From the NCBI GenBank assembly GCA_012514775.1, contig JAAYZQ010000464.1, forward strand, positions 1 to 15,057: DNA of 15,057 nt, given 5' to 3'. Below are positions 1-6,490 of the stretch, piece by piece (position 1 is the first letter of the stretch; every line of letters begins with the position of its first letter). Below the pieces are notes generated by a model. The model worked only from the letters and a program-made list of their open reading frames with translations. It had not been told where the DNA came from and made no database searches. Source of the stretch: Anaerolineaceae bacterium (GTDB lineage: Bacteria; Chloroflexota; Anaerolineae; JAAYZQ01). The position numbers were made by a program, and so were the translations under genes.

Positions 1-920
1 ACCACATCCTCGTCATCGGTGCCGCCAGCATCGACACCAAGGGCCGGGCCCGCGAGCCCATCCGGGCCGGGACGTCGACGCCGGGCACGATCCGGGTCAG
101 CGTCGGCGGGGTGGCGCGCAACATTGCCGAGAACCTGGTGCGCCTGGGGGAGCCCGTGGTGCTCCTCTCGGCCGTGGGCGACGACGGCTCCGGCCGGCGC
201 ATCCTGCACCAGGCGTCCGAGTGCGGCATCGACGTTCGCCACGTCGTTGTCAGCGGCGACTATCACACCGCCGCCTACCTGGCCGTCCTCGACGAGCAGG
301 GTGAGCTGCTGATATCCATCGACGACATGGTCATCCACCGCCGCCTCATCACCCCGGGCCTCGTCTACCGCCATCGGGGGCTGTTTCGCGATGCTCGCAT
401 GGTCATCGTCGACGCCAACCTGGCGCCGGCTACACTGCGCACCATCTTTGCCCTGGCTGCACGCTACCGGGTGCCCGTCTGCGCCGATCCAGCGACGGGC
501 TCGCTGGCGCCCCGCCTGCGTCCCTATCTGTCGCAGCTTCTGCTGGTGGTGCCCAACGGCGCCGAAGCCGAGACGCTGTGCGGCGTCGCCGTCCGCGACC
601 GCGAGACTGCCCTGGAGGCGGCCCAGGCCCTGGTCGGCCTGGGCGTGCAGATCGCCATCGTCGCCCTGGGGGCCACGGGCGTGGTCTATGCCACGTCGCA
701 GGAAAGCGGCCACGTCCCGGCCATGGCCGTTGATGTGGTGGATCTGACCGGCGCGGGCGACGCCATGACGGCCGCGACGGTCTTTGGTCTGCTGAACGAT
801 TTTGCCGTGATCGAGGCGGTGCGCCTGGGCGTGGCGGCCGCCGCACTAACGCTGCAGAGCCGGGAGACGGTCCGTCCCGACCTCAGCCTGGAGAGAATCT
901 ATGATCAATTGGCCATCTAG
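1..920 (+). CDS. psuK: Pseudouridine kinase PsuK (PfkB family), 5'-truncated
   Basis: Phosphorylates pseudouridine to pseudouridine 5'-phosphate in the cytoplasm, the first step of pseudouridine catabolism. The reading frame is open from base 3, so the true start lies before the window; the first visible residues (HILVIGAASID) form the N-terminal strand of a PfkB sugar kinase. The first PfkB signature, GGVARNIAENL, starts at base 105. The second, DLTGAGDAM, at about 741-767, holds the anion hole and catalytic Asp. The segments LLSAVGDDG, ISIDDM and PNGAEAETLCG resemble E. coli PsuK as I recall it, which separates this gene from ribokinase or fructokinase. The identity is strengthened by psuG, which overlaps its end by 20 bases. 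About 305 residues are visible, close to full family length. Some PsuK proteins carry an extra N-terminal helix-turn-helix; truncation hides whether this one does. Confidence 0.93.
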   Translation, partial: HILVIGAASIDTKGRAREPIRAGTSTPGTIRVSVGGVARNIAENLVRLGEPVVLLSAVGDDGSGRRILHQASECGIDVRHVVVSGDYHTAAYLAVLDEQGELLISIDDMVIHRRLITPGLVYRHRGLFRDARMVIVDANLAPATLRTIFALAARYRVPVCADPATGSLAPRLRPYLSQLLLVVPNGAEAETLCGVAVRDRETALEAAQALVGLGVQIAIVALGATGVVYATSQESGHVPAMAVDVVDLTGAGDAMTAATVFGLLNDFAVIEAVRLGVAAAALTLQSRETVRPDLSLERIYDQLAI

Positions 921-1845
921 AGCGCAGTATTTGCAGCTTGGCGACGAGGTGCGGCAGGCCCTGGAGGAGAAGCGGCCGGTGGTGGCCCTCGAGTCCACAG
1001 TGATTGCCCATGGCCTGCCCTATCCCACCAACCTGGAGACGGCCGCCCGCATGGAGGCCATCGTCCGCGAGGAGGGCGCCGTTCCGGCGACCATCGCCGT
1101 GCTCGGCGGCCGGTTGAGCGCCGGCCTGAGCGAAGAGGAGCTGGCCCACCTGGCCACCGGCAAGGGCATCCGCAAGGCCAGCCGGCGCGACCTGCCCGTA
1201 GTCGTAGCGCGGCGTGGAGACGGCGCCACGACCGTGGCCGCCACGGCGACCATCGCTGCCTGGGCCGGTATCGACGTTTTTGCCACGGGCGGCATGGGCG
1301 GCGTGCACCGCGACCCGCCCTACGATATCTCGAACGATCTGCCCACCCTGGCCGCCACGCCCCTGGCCGTCGTCTGCGCCGGGGCCAAGTCCGTCCTTGA
1401 CCTGCGGGCCACGCTCGAGTGGCTGGAAACGGCCGGGCTGTCGGTCGTAGGTTATGGCACGGACGAGTTCCCGGCCTTTTACTCGCGCCACAGCGGCCTG
1501 TCGGTCGACGTTAGGGTCGAGACCCCCGCCGAGGCGGCCGCCATCGTGCACGTCCGCAATGAGCTTGGGCTGCCGGGCGCGACGCTCGTCGTGGTGCCCA
1601 TTCCGGCCGGGCACGAGGTGCCTCGCGACGTGCTGGACGCCGCCATCGCCGATGCGCTCCAGGCCGGCCGGGCGCAGGGGGTGACGGGCAGTGCCACGAC
1701 CCCTTTCCTCCTGCAATGGCTCGTAGAGCACACCGGTGGGGCCACCCTCGAGGCCAACGTCTCTCTGCTGGAGAACAATGCCGCCGTCGCCGCCCGGATT
1801 GCCTGCGCCCTGGCCGCGTTGCGCCGGGAGGGAGGGCCGGCGTAG
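901..1845 (+). CDS. psuG: Pseudouridine-5'-phosphate glycosidase PsuG
   Basis: Cleaves the C-C glycosidic bond of pseudouridine 5'-phosphate, giving uracil and ribose 5-phosphate. The 314-aa protein is full length for the family. The residues known to matter in E. coli PsuG (E31, K93, D149, K166, N289) have clear equivalents: E31 in VALESTVIAHG, K92 in GIRKASRRD, D146 in YDISNDL, the Schiff-base lysine K163 in CAGAKSVLD, and N286 in LEANVSLLENN. The motif FATGGMGGVHR is also typical. ATG 901 is preceded by GGAGAG (890-895) at a 5-base spacing, all inside the end of psuK, so the two genes should be translationally coupled. No pseudouridine transporter lies downstream; one could lie upstream of the window. 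Confidence 0.96.
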   Translation: MINWPSRAQYLQLGDEVRQALEEKRPVVALESTVIAHGLPYPTNLETAARMEAIVREEGAVPATIAVLGGRLSAGLSEEELAHLATGKGIRKASRRDLPVVVARRGDGATTVAATATIAAWAGIDVFATGGMGGVHRDPPYDISNDLPTLAATPLAVVCAGAKSVLDLRATLEWLETAGLSVVGYGTDEFPAFYSRHSGLSVDVRVETPAEAAAIVHVRNELGLPGATLVVVPIPAGHEVPRDVLDAAIADALQAGRAQGVTGSATTPFLLQWLVEHTGGATLEANVSLLENNAAVAARIACALAALRREGGPA

Positions 1846-1905
1846 CCCGCGCCTCGATTCTGCCGCGCTGGTCGCCCGGGCGGGTGTCGGCATTGCCTGC
1901 TCGAT

Positions 1906-1931
1906 CCGGCGGGACTGCCAAATCCCACCGG
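1906..1931. other. Imperfect inverted repeat downstream of psuG
   Basis: CCGGCGGGA (1906-1914) and TCCCACCGG (1923-1931) pair over 9 bp with one mismatch around an 8-base loop. It lies between the psuG stop and the next promoter. No T tract follows, so a classical intrinsic terminator is not supported. It may be a weak or Rho-assisted 3' end, or have no function. The rest of 1846-1965 shows nothing recognisable. Confidence 0.25.
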
Positions 1932-1965
1932 GGCGACGCGGATAGGCGGGCTGCAGGCCGGCAAC

Positions 1966-1994
1966 TTGACATTCTGCGTGAACGGGTGTACCCT
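1966..1994 (+). promoter_or_regulatory. Sigma-70-type promoter for the phytol-kinase-like gene
   Basis: A perfect -35 box TTGACA (1966-1971) is followed by exactly 17 bp and the -10 box TACCCT (1989-1994, four of six consensus bases). Predicted start of transcription is about 2001, giving a leader of roughly 50 bases before the GTG at 2052. It separates the psu genes from the following pair. Confidence 0.65.
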
Positions 1995-2051
1995 GTCAGG
2001 CGTGCCGAAGGCTGGCCGCGACCATGTCATTGATCCCGGGAGGCGCGTCAC

Positions 2052-2735
2052 GTGGAATGGAAACAGGACTACACCGCTCTCATCATTTCCTACGTCTATG
2101 TCTTTGGCATCATTGCCACCGGCGAGCTGTTGCGCAGGGCTGGCAAGCGCCCTCCCGAGTTCACCCGCAAATTCATCCACGTGGGTGTGGGCATGTGGAG
2201 CATCGGCACCGTAGCCCTGTTCGAGACGTGGCCCTTTGCCATCATCCCGCCCATCACCTTTGTCGTCATTAACGCCGTTTCCTACTGGCGGGGTGTCTTT
2301 CAATCCATGGAGAGCGAGGAGCGGGGCAACCTCGGGACCATCTACTTTCCCATCGCCTTTGCCGTGGCCATCTATGCCTTCTGGGAGCACCCGCTGCTGC
2401 TGGTGGCAACCCTGATGCCCATGACCTGGGGCGATGCCATGGCGGCCATCGTCGGGCGGCGTTTCGGCCACTATACCTACACTGTGGGCGGGCGCACCAG
2501 GAGCCTGGAGGGGTCCCTGGCCATGCTCTTCTGGAGCTGGCTGGCGACCTCGGCGGCGATCTTTGGGATGCCCTACCTGATCGGCCTTTTCTACGTCAGT
2601 TGGCTGCTGGCCCTGATGGTAGGCGGCGTGGTGGCCATCGTCTGCACCCTGGTGGAGGCAATGTCTCCCTGGGGCATCGACAATCTGACCGTCCCCGCCG
2701 CAGCTGGCCTGCTACTCAACATGCTCCTCGGCTAG
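2052..2735 (+). CDS. Phytol/dolichol kinase-like integral membrane protein (COG0170 type)
   Basis: Members of this family are membrane enzymes that phosphorylate lipid alcohols (phytol, farnesol, dolichol, sometimes diacylglycerol), typically using CTP. The 227-aa protein has the family landmarks: RKFIHVGVG at residues 39-47, NLGTIYFPIAF at 93-103, TWGDAMAAIVGRRFG at 125-139, RTRSLEGSLAMLF at 148-160 and VEAMSPWGIDNLTVP at 201-215. About six or seven hydrophobic segments span the rest. The start is GTG 2052, preceded by GGGAGG (2038-2043) at 8 bases. The substrate cannot be read from sequence. Nothing nearby concerns chlorophyll or tocopherol, so polyprenol or prenyl-alcohol salvage is as likely as phytol. 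The HD-domain gene follows after 83 bases and may share its transcript. Confidence 0.85.
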   Translation: MEWKQDYTALIISYVYVFGIIATGELLRRAGKRPPEFTRKFIHVGVGMWSIGTVALFETWPFAIIPPITFVVINAVSYWRGVFQSMESEERGNLGTIYFPIAFAVAIYAFWEHPLLLVATLMPMTWGDAMAAIVGRRFGHYTYTVGGRTRSLEGSLAMLFWSWLATSAAIFGMPYLIGLFYVSWLLALMVGGVVAIVCTLVEAMSPWGIDNLTVPAAAGLLLNMLLG

Positions 2736-2818
2736 CCCGGGGGCGAGCCGGGGAGGTGAGCGCGCGGTGATTGGTGGGCAGCCGCGGGTCGCCCGATCAT
2801 ACAGAAGAGACAGGTGAT

Positions 2819-3427
2819 ATGAATCCAACGCGAGAAGATGCCTGGAAGCTGGTGAACGAGCAGACGGCGAACCACAACCTGGTACGCCACATGCTGGCCG
2901 TCGAGGCGGCCATGCGGGCCTATGCCCGCCGCTACGGTGAGGACGAGGAGCTGTGGGGCATCGTCGGCCTCGTCCACGACTTTGACTACGAGGGCAACCC
3001 CGACCTTTCGGTGGAAGGGCACCCGGTGGTAGGTGCCCGGCTGCTCCAGGAGTGGGGCTGGCCGGCCGAGATTGTCCGGGCCGTGCTGGCCCACGCCGGC
3101 GAGTACACGGGCGTTCAGCCCGAGACGACCATGGAAAAGGCCCTGGTGGCCGTGGACGAGCTGACCGGTTTCCTTGTGGCCGTGGCTCTCGTGCGTCCTT
3201 CAGGCGACATCCGCGACATCACCAAGATCCAGTCGGTCAAGAAAAAGTGGAAGGACCGCGCCTTTGCCGCGGCCGTCAACCGTGAGGAGATTGAGCACGC
3301 CTGCCAGGCCCTGGGCGTCGACCTGTGGACCGAGCACGTGCCCCTGGTGCTGAACGCCATGCAGGAGCAGGCGGCCGCCCTGGGGTTGGACGGCTCGGCC
3401 GCCAACCAGGCCCCTGGCGAAGCGTAA
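2819..3427 (+). CDS. HD-domain metal-dependent phosphohydrolase
   Basis: A 202-aa soluble protein of the HD superfamily, whose members hydrolyse phosphate esters such as nucleotides. The metal-binding pattern is visible: H24 in VRHMLAVE, H53-D54 in LVHDFDYE, H68 in EGHPVVG, H92 in VLAHAGEY and D113 in VDELTGFL. This is the small stand-alone type often annotated as an HDIG-domain protein. ATG 2819 is preferred because AGGTGAT lies directly before it and HD-like sequence begins soon after; a TTG at 2771 would add 16 residues of non-family character. The C-terminal tail (about 185-202) is Ala- and Gly-rich and probably disordered. The natural substrate is unknown. The gene converges with the DinB-like gene, 53 bases apart. 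Confidence 0.85.
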   Translation: MNPTREDAWKLVNEQTANHNLVRHMLAVEAAMRAYARRYGEDEELWGIVGLVHDFDYEGNPDLSVEGHPVVGARLLQEWGWPAEIVRAVLAHAGEYTGVQPETTMEKALVAVDELTGFLVAVALVRPSGDIRDITKIQSVKKKWKDRAFAAAVNREEIEHACQALGVDLWTEHVPLVLNAMQEQAAALGLDGSAANQAPGEA

Positions 3428-3433
3428 GCCAAC

Positions 3434-3460
3434 CCGGGGCAGGTCGCCGGGCCCGCCCCG
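3434..3460. other. Convergent intergenic spacer with a weak GC inverted repeat
   Basis: The 53-base gap between the HD gene and the DinB-like gene (3428-3480) contains CGGGGC and GCCCCG arms separated by about 14 GC-rich bases. There is no T run on either side, so bidirectional termination here is only a guess. Confidence 0.2.
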
Positions 3461-3480
3461 TCCAAAGTTCGTGCTGCCCG

Positions 3481-3954
3481 TCAGGGCCTGTTCTCCGCCT
3501 CCAGCCCCTCGCGCCAGGCCCGGATTGCCTTTGCGTGGTGGGGATAGTGGCTGTACGTGTCCAGGCGAAGGCGGCGCCGGAAGCGTGTCTCCCGCGTAAA
3601 CTGCTCCTCTGGCGAGTTGTGGACATAATCCACGAGCCGGCGGTGGGTCGCCTCCATCTCCTGGAGGACGGCCGGCAGCGACAGGCCGCGCTTTTGCTCT
3701 GTCGTCAGGGCGTTAAAGGCGTCGATGCCGCCGTAGGTGACCGAATAGCGCGGCGGCCTGCGTCCGTCCAGGATGAGGGGCAGATACTTGAGGGCCTCCT
3801 GCTCCCACGCGGTGACGTGGGCCATTATGTCCTTGACCGACCATTCACCGGTAACGCCGGGCTGTGCCAATTGTCCGTCGGTCAGGCCTGCGTAGGACCC
3901 CTGAAAGTCGGACCAGGCCCGCTCCAGCTTGCCGAGAAGTTGCTCTTTTTTCAT
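3481..3954 (-). CDS. DinB/DfsB-like four-helix bundle protein
   Basis: A 157-aa protein with the pattern of the DinB/YfiT and ClbS/DfsB families: KKEQLLGKLERAWSDF at the start, then EWSVKDIMAHVTAWEQE (residues 37-53) with metal-ligand candidate H46, and a C-terminal HYPHHAKAIRAW (136-147) offering H136, H139 and H140. Such proteins are four-helix bundles. Characterised members act as thiol transferases (bacillithiol or mycothiol) or detoxify reactive small molecules (ClbS against colibactin). It is the last gene of a leftward operon, starting 12 bases after the orphan gene's stop, with only a partial ribosome-binding site (AGGTCAGG), so it is probably coupled. Its place beside an ABC exporter would suit stress or xenobiotic defence, but that is inference. 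Confidence 0.75.
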   Translation of the reverse strand: MKKEQLLGKLERAWSDFQGSYAGLTDGQLAQPGVTGEWSVKDIMAHVTAWEQEALKYLPLILDGRRPPRYSVTYGGIDAFNALTTEQKRGLSLPAVLQEMEATHRRLVDYVHNSPEEQFTRETRFRRRLRLDTYSHYPHHAKAIRAWREGLEAENRP

Positions 3955-3966
3955 CGGCGGCCTGAC

Positions 3967-4284
3967 CTACTCTTCCCCTTCGCCCACAGGCTCCTCGGTG
4001 GTGGACAGCCGTGTGTTCAGCGCCCCGTTGTAAATCAGGTAAACGGGACTCTCGTTGCGCAGCATGTCAATGATGATCTGCAGCTCCTGGTAGTCATAAA
4101 AGAGGCCATAGGTGCCGTTGGAGTACTTTTCCGCCGGCCGCAGCGGCTCATCCTCTGTGCTGAAATAGGCGGCGCCCAGGTAGCCCGAGTCGCCGTACAA
4201 CAGGATGACGCTCTGGGCAATGCTGCTGTCGCGCGACGAAAAGTTATAGTACTTGTACTGTTTGATCTTGAAGCTTTCTGCCAT
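3967..4284 (-). CDS. Conserved-looking hypothetical protein, 105 aa
   Basis: I do not recognise this family. The 105-aa protein is rich in Tyr, Ser and Asn, unlike its Ala/Gly/Arg-rich neighbours. It contains the segments KIKQYKYYNFSSRD, LLYGDSGYLGAAYFS, YSNGTYGLFYDYQELQIIID and SPVYLIYNGAL. It reads as an alternating beta-rich fold with one helix near residues 65-78 and an acidic disordered tail ending EPVGEGEE. No signal peptide or membrane segment is present. Coding is supported by AGGAGG five bases before ATG 4284 and by its position 35 bases after the ABC exporter and 12 bases before the DinB-like gene on the same strand. Its job is probably linked to those two genes. Confidence 0.75.
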   Translation of the reverse strand: MAESFKIKQYKYYNFSSRDSSIAQSVILLYGDSGYLGAAYFSTEDEPLRPAEKYSNGTYGLFYDYQELQIIIDMLRNESPVYLIYNGALNTRLSTTEEPVGEGEE

Positions 4285-4319
4285 TGGTTCCTCCTGGCAT
4301 GGGTATGGGTGGGTAGTTG

Positions 4320-6227
4320 CTATGCCTGCACCGGCTCGGCCGCTCGGGCCCGAAACTGGGTCTCGTACAGGTGGGCGTACAGGCCGCCCATGGCCAGCAG
4401 CTCGTCGTGGGTGCCCTGCTCGACCAGGCGTCCTTCCTCGAGGACGAGGATCTGATCGGCGGCCAGGATGGTCGACAGGCGATGGGCAATGACCAGGCTG
4501 GTGCGGCTGGTAAGCAGGGGCTGGATGGCTTCCTGGATGAGGGCCTCGCTCTGCGAGTCGAGGTGCGAGGTGGCCTCGTCCAGCACCAGGATGCAGGGGT
4601 CTTTGAGGATGACGCGGGCGATGGCCAGGCGCTGCTTCTCGCCGCCGCTGAGGCGATAGCCGCGCTCGCCGACGATGGTGTCAAAGCCGTCGGGCAGGTC
4701 GGCGATAAAGTCATAGATGTTGGCCGCCCGGCAGGCCGCTTCCAGCTCTTCCTGGGTGGCGTCAGGACGGGCGTAGAGCAGGTTGGCCCGCACGGTGTCG
4801 TGAAACAGATAGGTCTCCTGGGTCACCATGCCGATCTGCCTGGCCAGCGACTCCTGGGTTACGTCCCGCAGGTCGTGGCCGTCGAGGGTGATCCGGCCCT
4901 CGGTGGGGTCGTACAGGCGGGGCAGCAGGTAGGTGATGGTCGTCTTGCCCGCGCCGCTGGGGCCGACGAGGGCCGCTAGCTGCCCGGGGGCAATCTCGAA
5001 GGTCAGGTCTTGCAGTGCCCATCGGCGGCTGACCACTTCGCCCGGAACAGCCCCGGTCTCGCCGTCGTCGCCATCGTCCTCATCGTCCTCCGGCTCGGCC
5101 ACGGGCGCCTGATCGGGCTCCAGGTAGCTGAAGGAGACGTCTTCAAAGCGCACCCGGCCCCGCACGTTCTTGAGCTCGACGGCGTCGGGCCTGTTCTCGA
5201 TCTCGACCGGGAGGTCGGTGTACTCGAACACTCGCTCAAAGCTGACCATGGAGGTGGCAAACTCGACCTGCACGTTGGTCAGGGACGAGATGGGGCCGTA
5301 GAGACGCGTCAGGTAGGCCGCAAAGGCGACGATGGTGCCGACGGTGATGGATCCGCCCAGAACCAGGTGGCCACCGGCCCAGTAGATGAGGGCCGTTCCC
5401 ACGGCGCTCGCAATGCCCAGGCCCAGGAAGAACCAGCGGCCGATGAGCGCCTGGCGCACGCCGATGTCTCGCACCTGCCGGTTGGTGCTACGGAATCGCT
5501 CCACCTCCGAACGCTGCCGTCCAAAGGTCTTGACCAGGAGGGCGCCATTGATCCCCAGCGTTTCGCCCACGATGTTGCTCATGTCGGCATTGTACTCCAT
5601 GCCCTGGCGGCGAATCCTGCGCAGTAACCGGCCCACCCGCCGGGCAGGCAGCAGGAAGAGGGGCAGTACGATGATGGACAGCACTGCCAACCGCCACTCG
5701 ATGGAGACCATGACCACCAGCGTGGAGATGAGCGTGATGCCGCTGCTGAGAATGTTGGGCAGCGTGCCGGTCACCGCGCTCTGGGCGCCGACGACGTCGT
5801 TATTGAACCGCGACAGGATCTCGCCTCCCTTGGTGTGGGTGAAAAAGCGAAGCGACATGCGCGCCAGGTGCGCGTACATCTGCTGGCGCAGGTCAAAGAT
5901 AATCCCCTCGCCGATCCGGGCGCTCAGGTAGCGCTGGCCGACGCCCAACAGGCCGCTGGCCAGGGGGATGCCGACCATGGCCAGCGCCAGCCAGTTCAAC
6001 CGGCGGAAATCGCGCTGCGGCAGCACGTTGTCGATGAGGTCCCGGTAAAGCAAGGGCGGCACCAGCTCTACGAACGAAATGATGGCCAGCAGGACGAGCA
6101 TTACCAGAAGCTGCCGCCAGTAGGGCGTGGCGTACGACAGCACCCGCTGCAACAGCGCGCGGTCCACCTGCGGACGGCCCTTGGTCTCGTCGTACCGGAG
6201 ATAACTCCACCAGCCACCTCCGTGCAT
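4320..6227 (-). CDS. ABC exporter, fused membrane and ATPase domains (MsbA/multidrug type)
   Basis: A 635-aa half-transporter that would dimerise in the cytoplasmic membrane and export a lipid, drug or peptide. Residues about 40-320 form the six-helix exporter domain (GGEILSRFNNDV at 134-145 is typical). The ATPase domain has the A-loop tyrosine in FSY (366-368), Walker A GPSGAGKTT (422-430), Q-loop Q470, signature LSGGEKQRLAIAR (526-538), Walker B ILVLDEATSHLD (546-557) and switch H582, so it should be active. Residues about 370-398 are an unusual acidic insertion between the A-loop strand and the next strand. ATG 6227 has GAGGAGG (6240-6234) six bases upstream and directly abuts the stop of a possible leader ORF. 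The gene leads an operon with the 105-aa and DinB-like genes. The substrate is unknown. Confidence 0.93.
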   Translation of the reverse strand: MHGGGWWSYLRYDETKGRPQVDRALLQRVLSYATPYWRQLLVMLVLLAIISFVELVPPLLYRDLIDNVLPQRDFRRLNWLALAMVGIPLASGLLGVGQRYLSARIGEGIIFDLRQQMYAHLARMSLRFFTHTKGGEILSRFNNDVVGAQSAVTGTLPNILSSGITLISTLVVMVSIEWRLAVLSIIVLPLFLLPARRVGRLLRRIRRQGMEYNADMSNIVGETLGINGALLVKTFGRQRSEVERFRSTNRQVRDIGVRQALIGRWFFLGLGIASAVGTALIYWAGGHLVLGGSITVGTIVAFAAYLTRLYGPISSLTNVQVEFATSMVSFERVFEYTDLPVEIENRPDAVELKNVRGRVRFEDVSFSYLEPDQAPVAEPEDDEDDGDDGETGAVPGEVVSRRWALQDLTFEIAPGQLAALVGPSGAGKTTITYLLPRLYDPTEGRITLDGHDLRDVTQESLARQIGMVTQETYLFHDTVRANLLYARPDATQEELEAACRAANIYDFIADLPDGFDTIVGERGYRLSGGEKQRLAIARVILKDPCILVLDEATSHLDSQSEALIQEAIQPLLTSRTSLVIAHRLSTILAADQILVLEEGRLVEQGTHDELLAMGGLYAHLYETQFRARAAEPVQA

Positions 6228-6299
6228 CTACTGCCTCCTCGCAAGACGGCCCGGTGTCGGGGATGGAAGGTTCCGTGAACGATTCTGGAGTGTTTTCAT
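6228..6299 (-). CDS. Possible leaderless upstream ORF (23 codons) before the ABC exporter
   Basis: Reading leftward, ATG at 6299-6297 opens 23 codons (MKTLQNRSRN at the start, PGRLARRQ at the end) closed by TAG at 6230-6228, which touches the exporter's ATG. The predicted transcription start from the promoter at 6335-6307 is 6300 or 6299, so this ATG would be the very 5' end of the mRNA, as in leaderless translation. The exporter's Shine-Dalgarno bases are two consecutive AGG arginine codons near the end of this ORF. It could couple, attenuate or gate exporter translation. An ORF this short can arise by chance, and nothing proves it is translated. Confidence 0.4.
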   Translation of the reverse strand: MKTLQNRSRNLPSPTPGRLARRQ

Positions 6300-6306
6300 G
6301 AGCTAA

Positions 6307-6335
6307 TTTATAGTTTCAAAAGAGCCGTTTGTCAA
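6307..6335 (-). promoter_or_regulatory. Consensus sigma-70-type promoter for the ABC exporter operon
   Basis: On the - strand, TTGACA (6335-6330), a 17-base spacer and TATAAA (6312-6307) match the housekeeping consensus in 11 of 12 positions. The surrounding stretch (about 6285-6335) is AT-rich compared with the rest of the window. Predicted start is 6300 or 6299. Confidence 0.8.
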
Positions 6336-6400
6336 GTCCTGCCCGCTGCGCGCCCCGGCGTTACGGCTTGCGAGCGGCGGAGCGAGAGGGCGCCTGGTTG

Positions 6401-6423
6401 GCCGGGCACGCGGTGCGCCCGGC
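6401..6423. repeat. Inverted repeat in the exporter/larA divergent region
   Basis: GCCGGGCAC (6401-6409) pairs with GTGC-CCCGGC (6413-6423) over 9 bp with one bulged G and a 3-base loop. It lies ten bases upstream of the putative larA -35 box, in the divergent spacer, where an operator would be expected. No regulator gene is nearby, and GC-rich DNA forms such repeats readily. Confidence 0.3.
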
Positions 6424-6432
6424 TTCGCCAAC

Positions 6433-6460
6433 TTGCGAAAAACCGGGCTCCATGGATAAT
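6433..6460 (+). promoter_or_regulatory. Putative promoter for the larA-glcD pair
   Basis: TTGCGA (6433-6438), 16 bases and GATAAT (6455-6460) give a reasonable housekeeping-type promoter. The predicted start, about 6467, would leave a leader of roughly 24 bases before ATG 6491 and exclude the in-frame ATG at 6452. It is weaker than the other promoters in the window. Confidence 0.45.
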
Positions 6461-6490
6461 AGGGGGGACGCCGTGGAAAGGAAAAGTGCT

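Noticed and set aside
3325..4455. + strand open frame (376 codons) running across the HD, DinB-like and 105-aa genes
   Set aside because: It is antisense to two genes with good ribosome-binding sites or tight operon spacing, and its translation is low-complexity without motifs.
6329..6490. In-frame N-terminal extension of larA from 6329 or ATG 6452
   Set aside because: The extension runs through the putative promoter (6433-6460), does not resemble LarA N-termini and lacks a ribosome-binding site; ATG 6491 fits the family and has AAGGA upstream.
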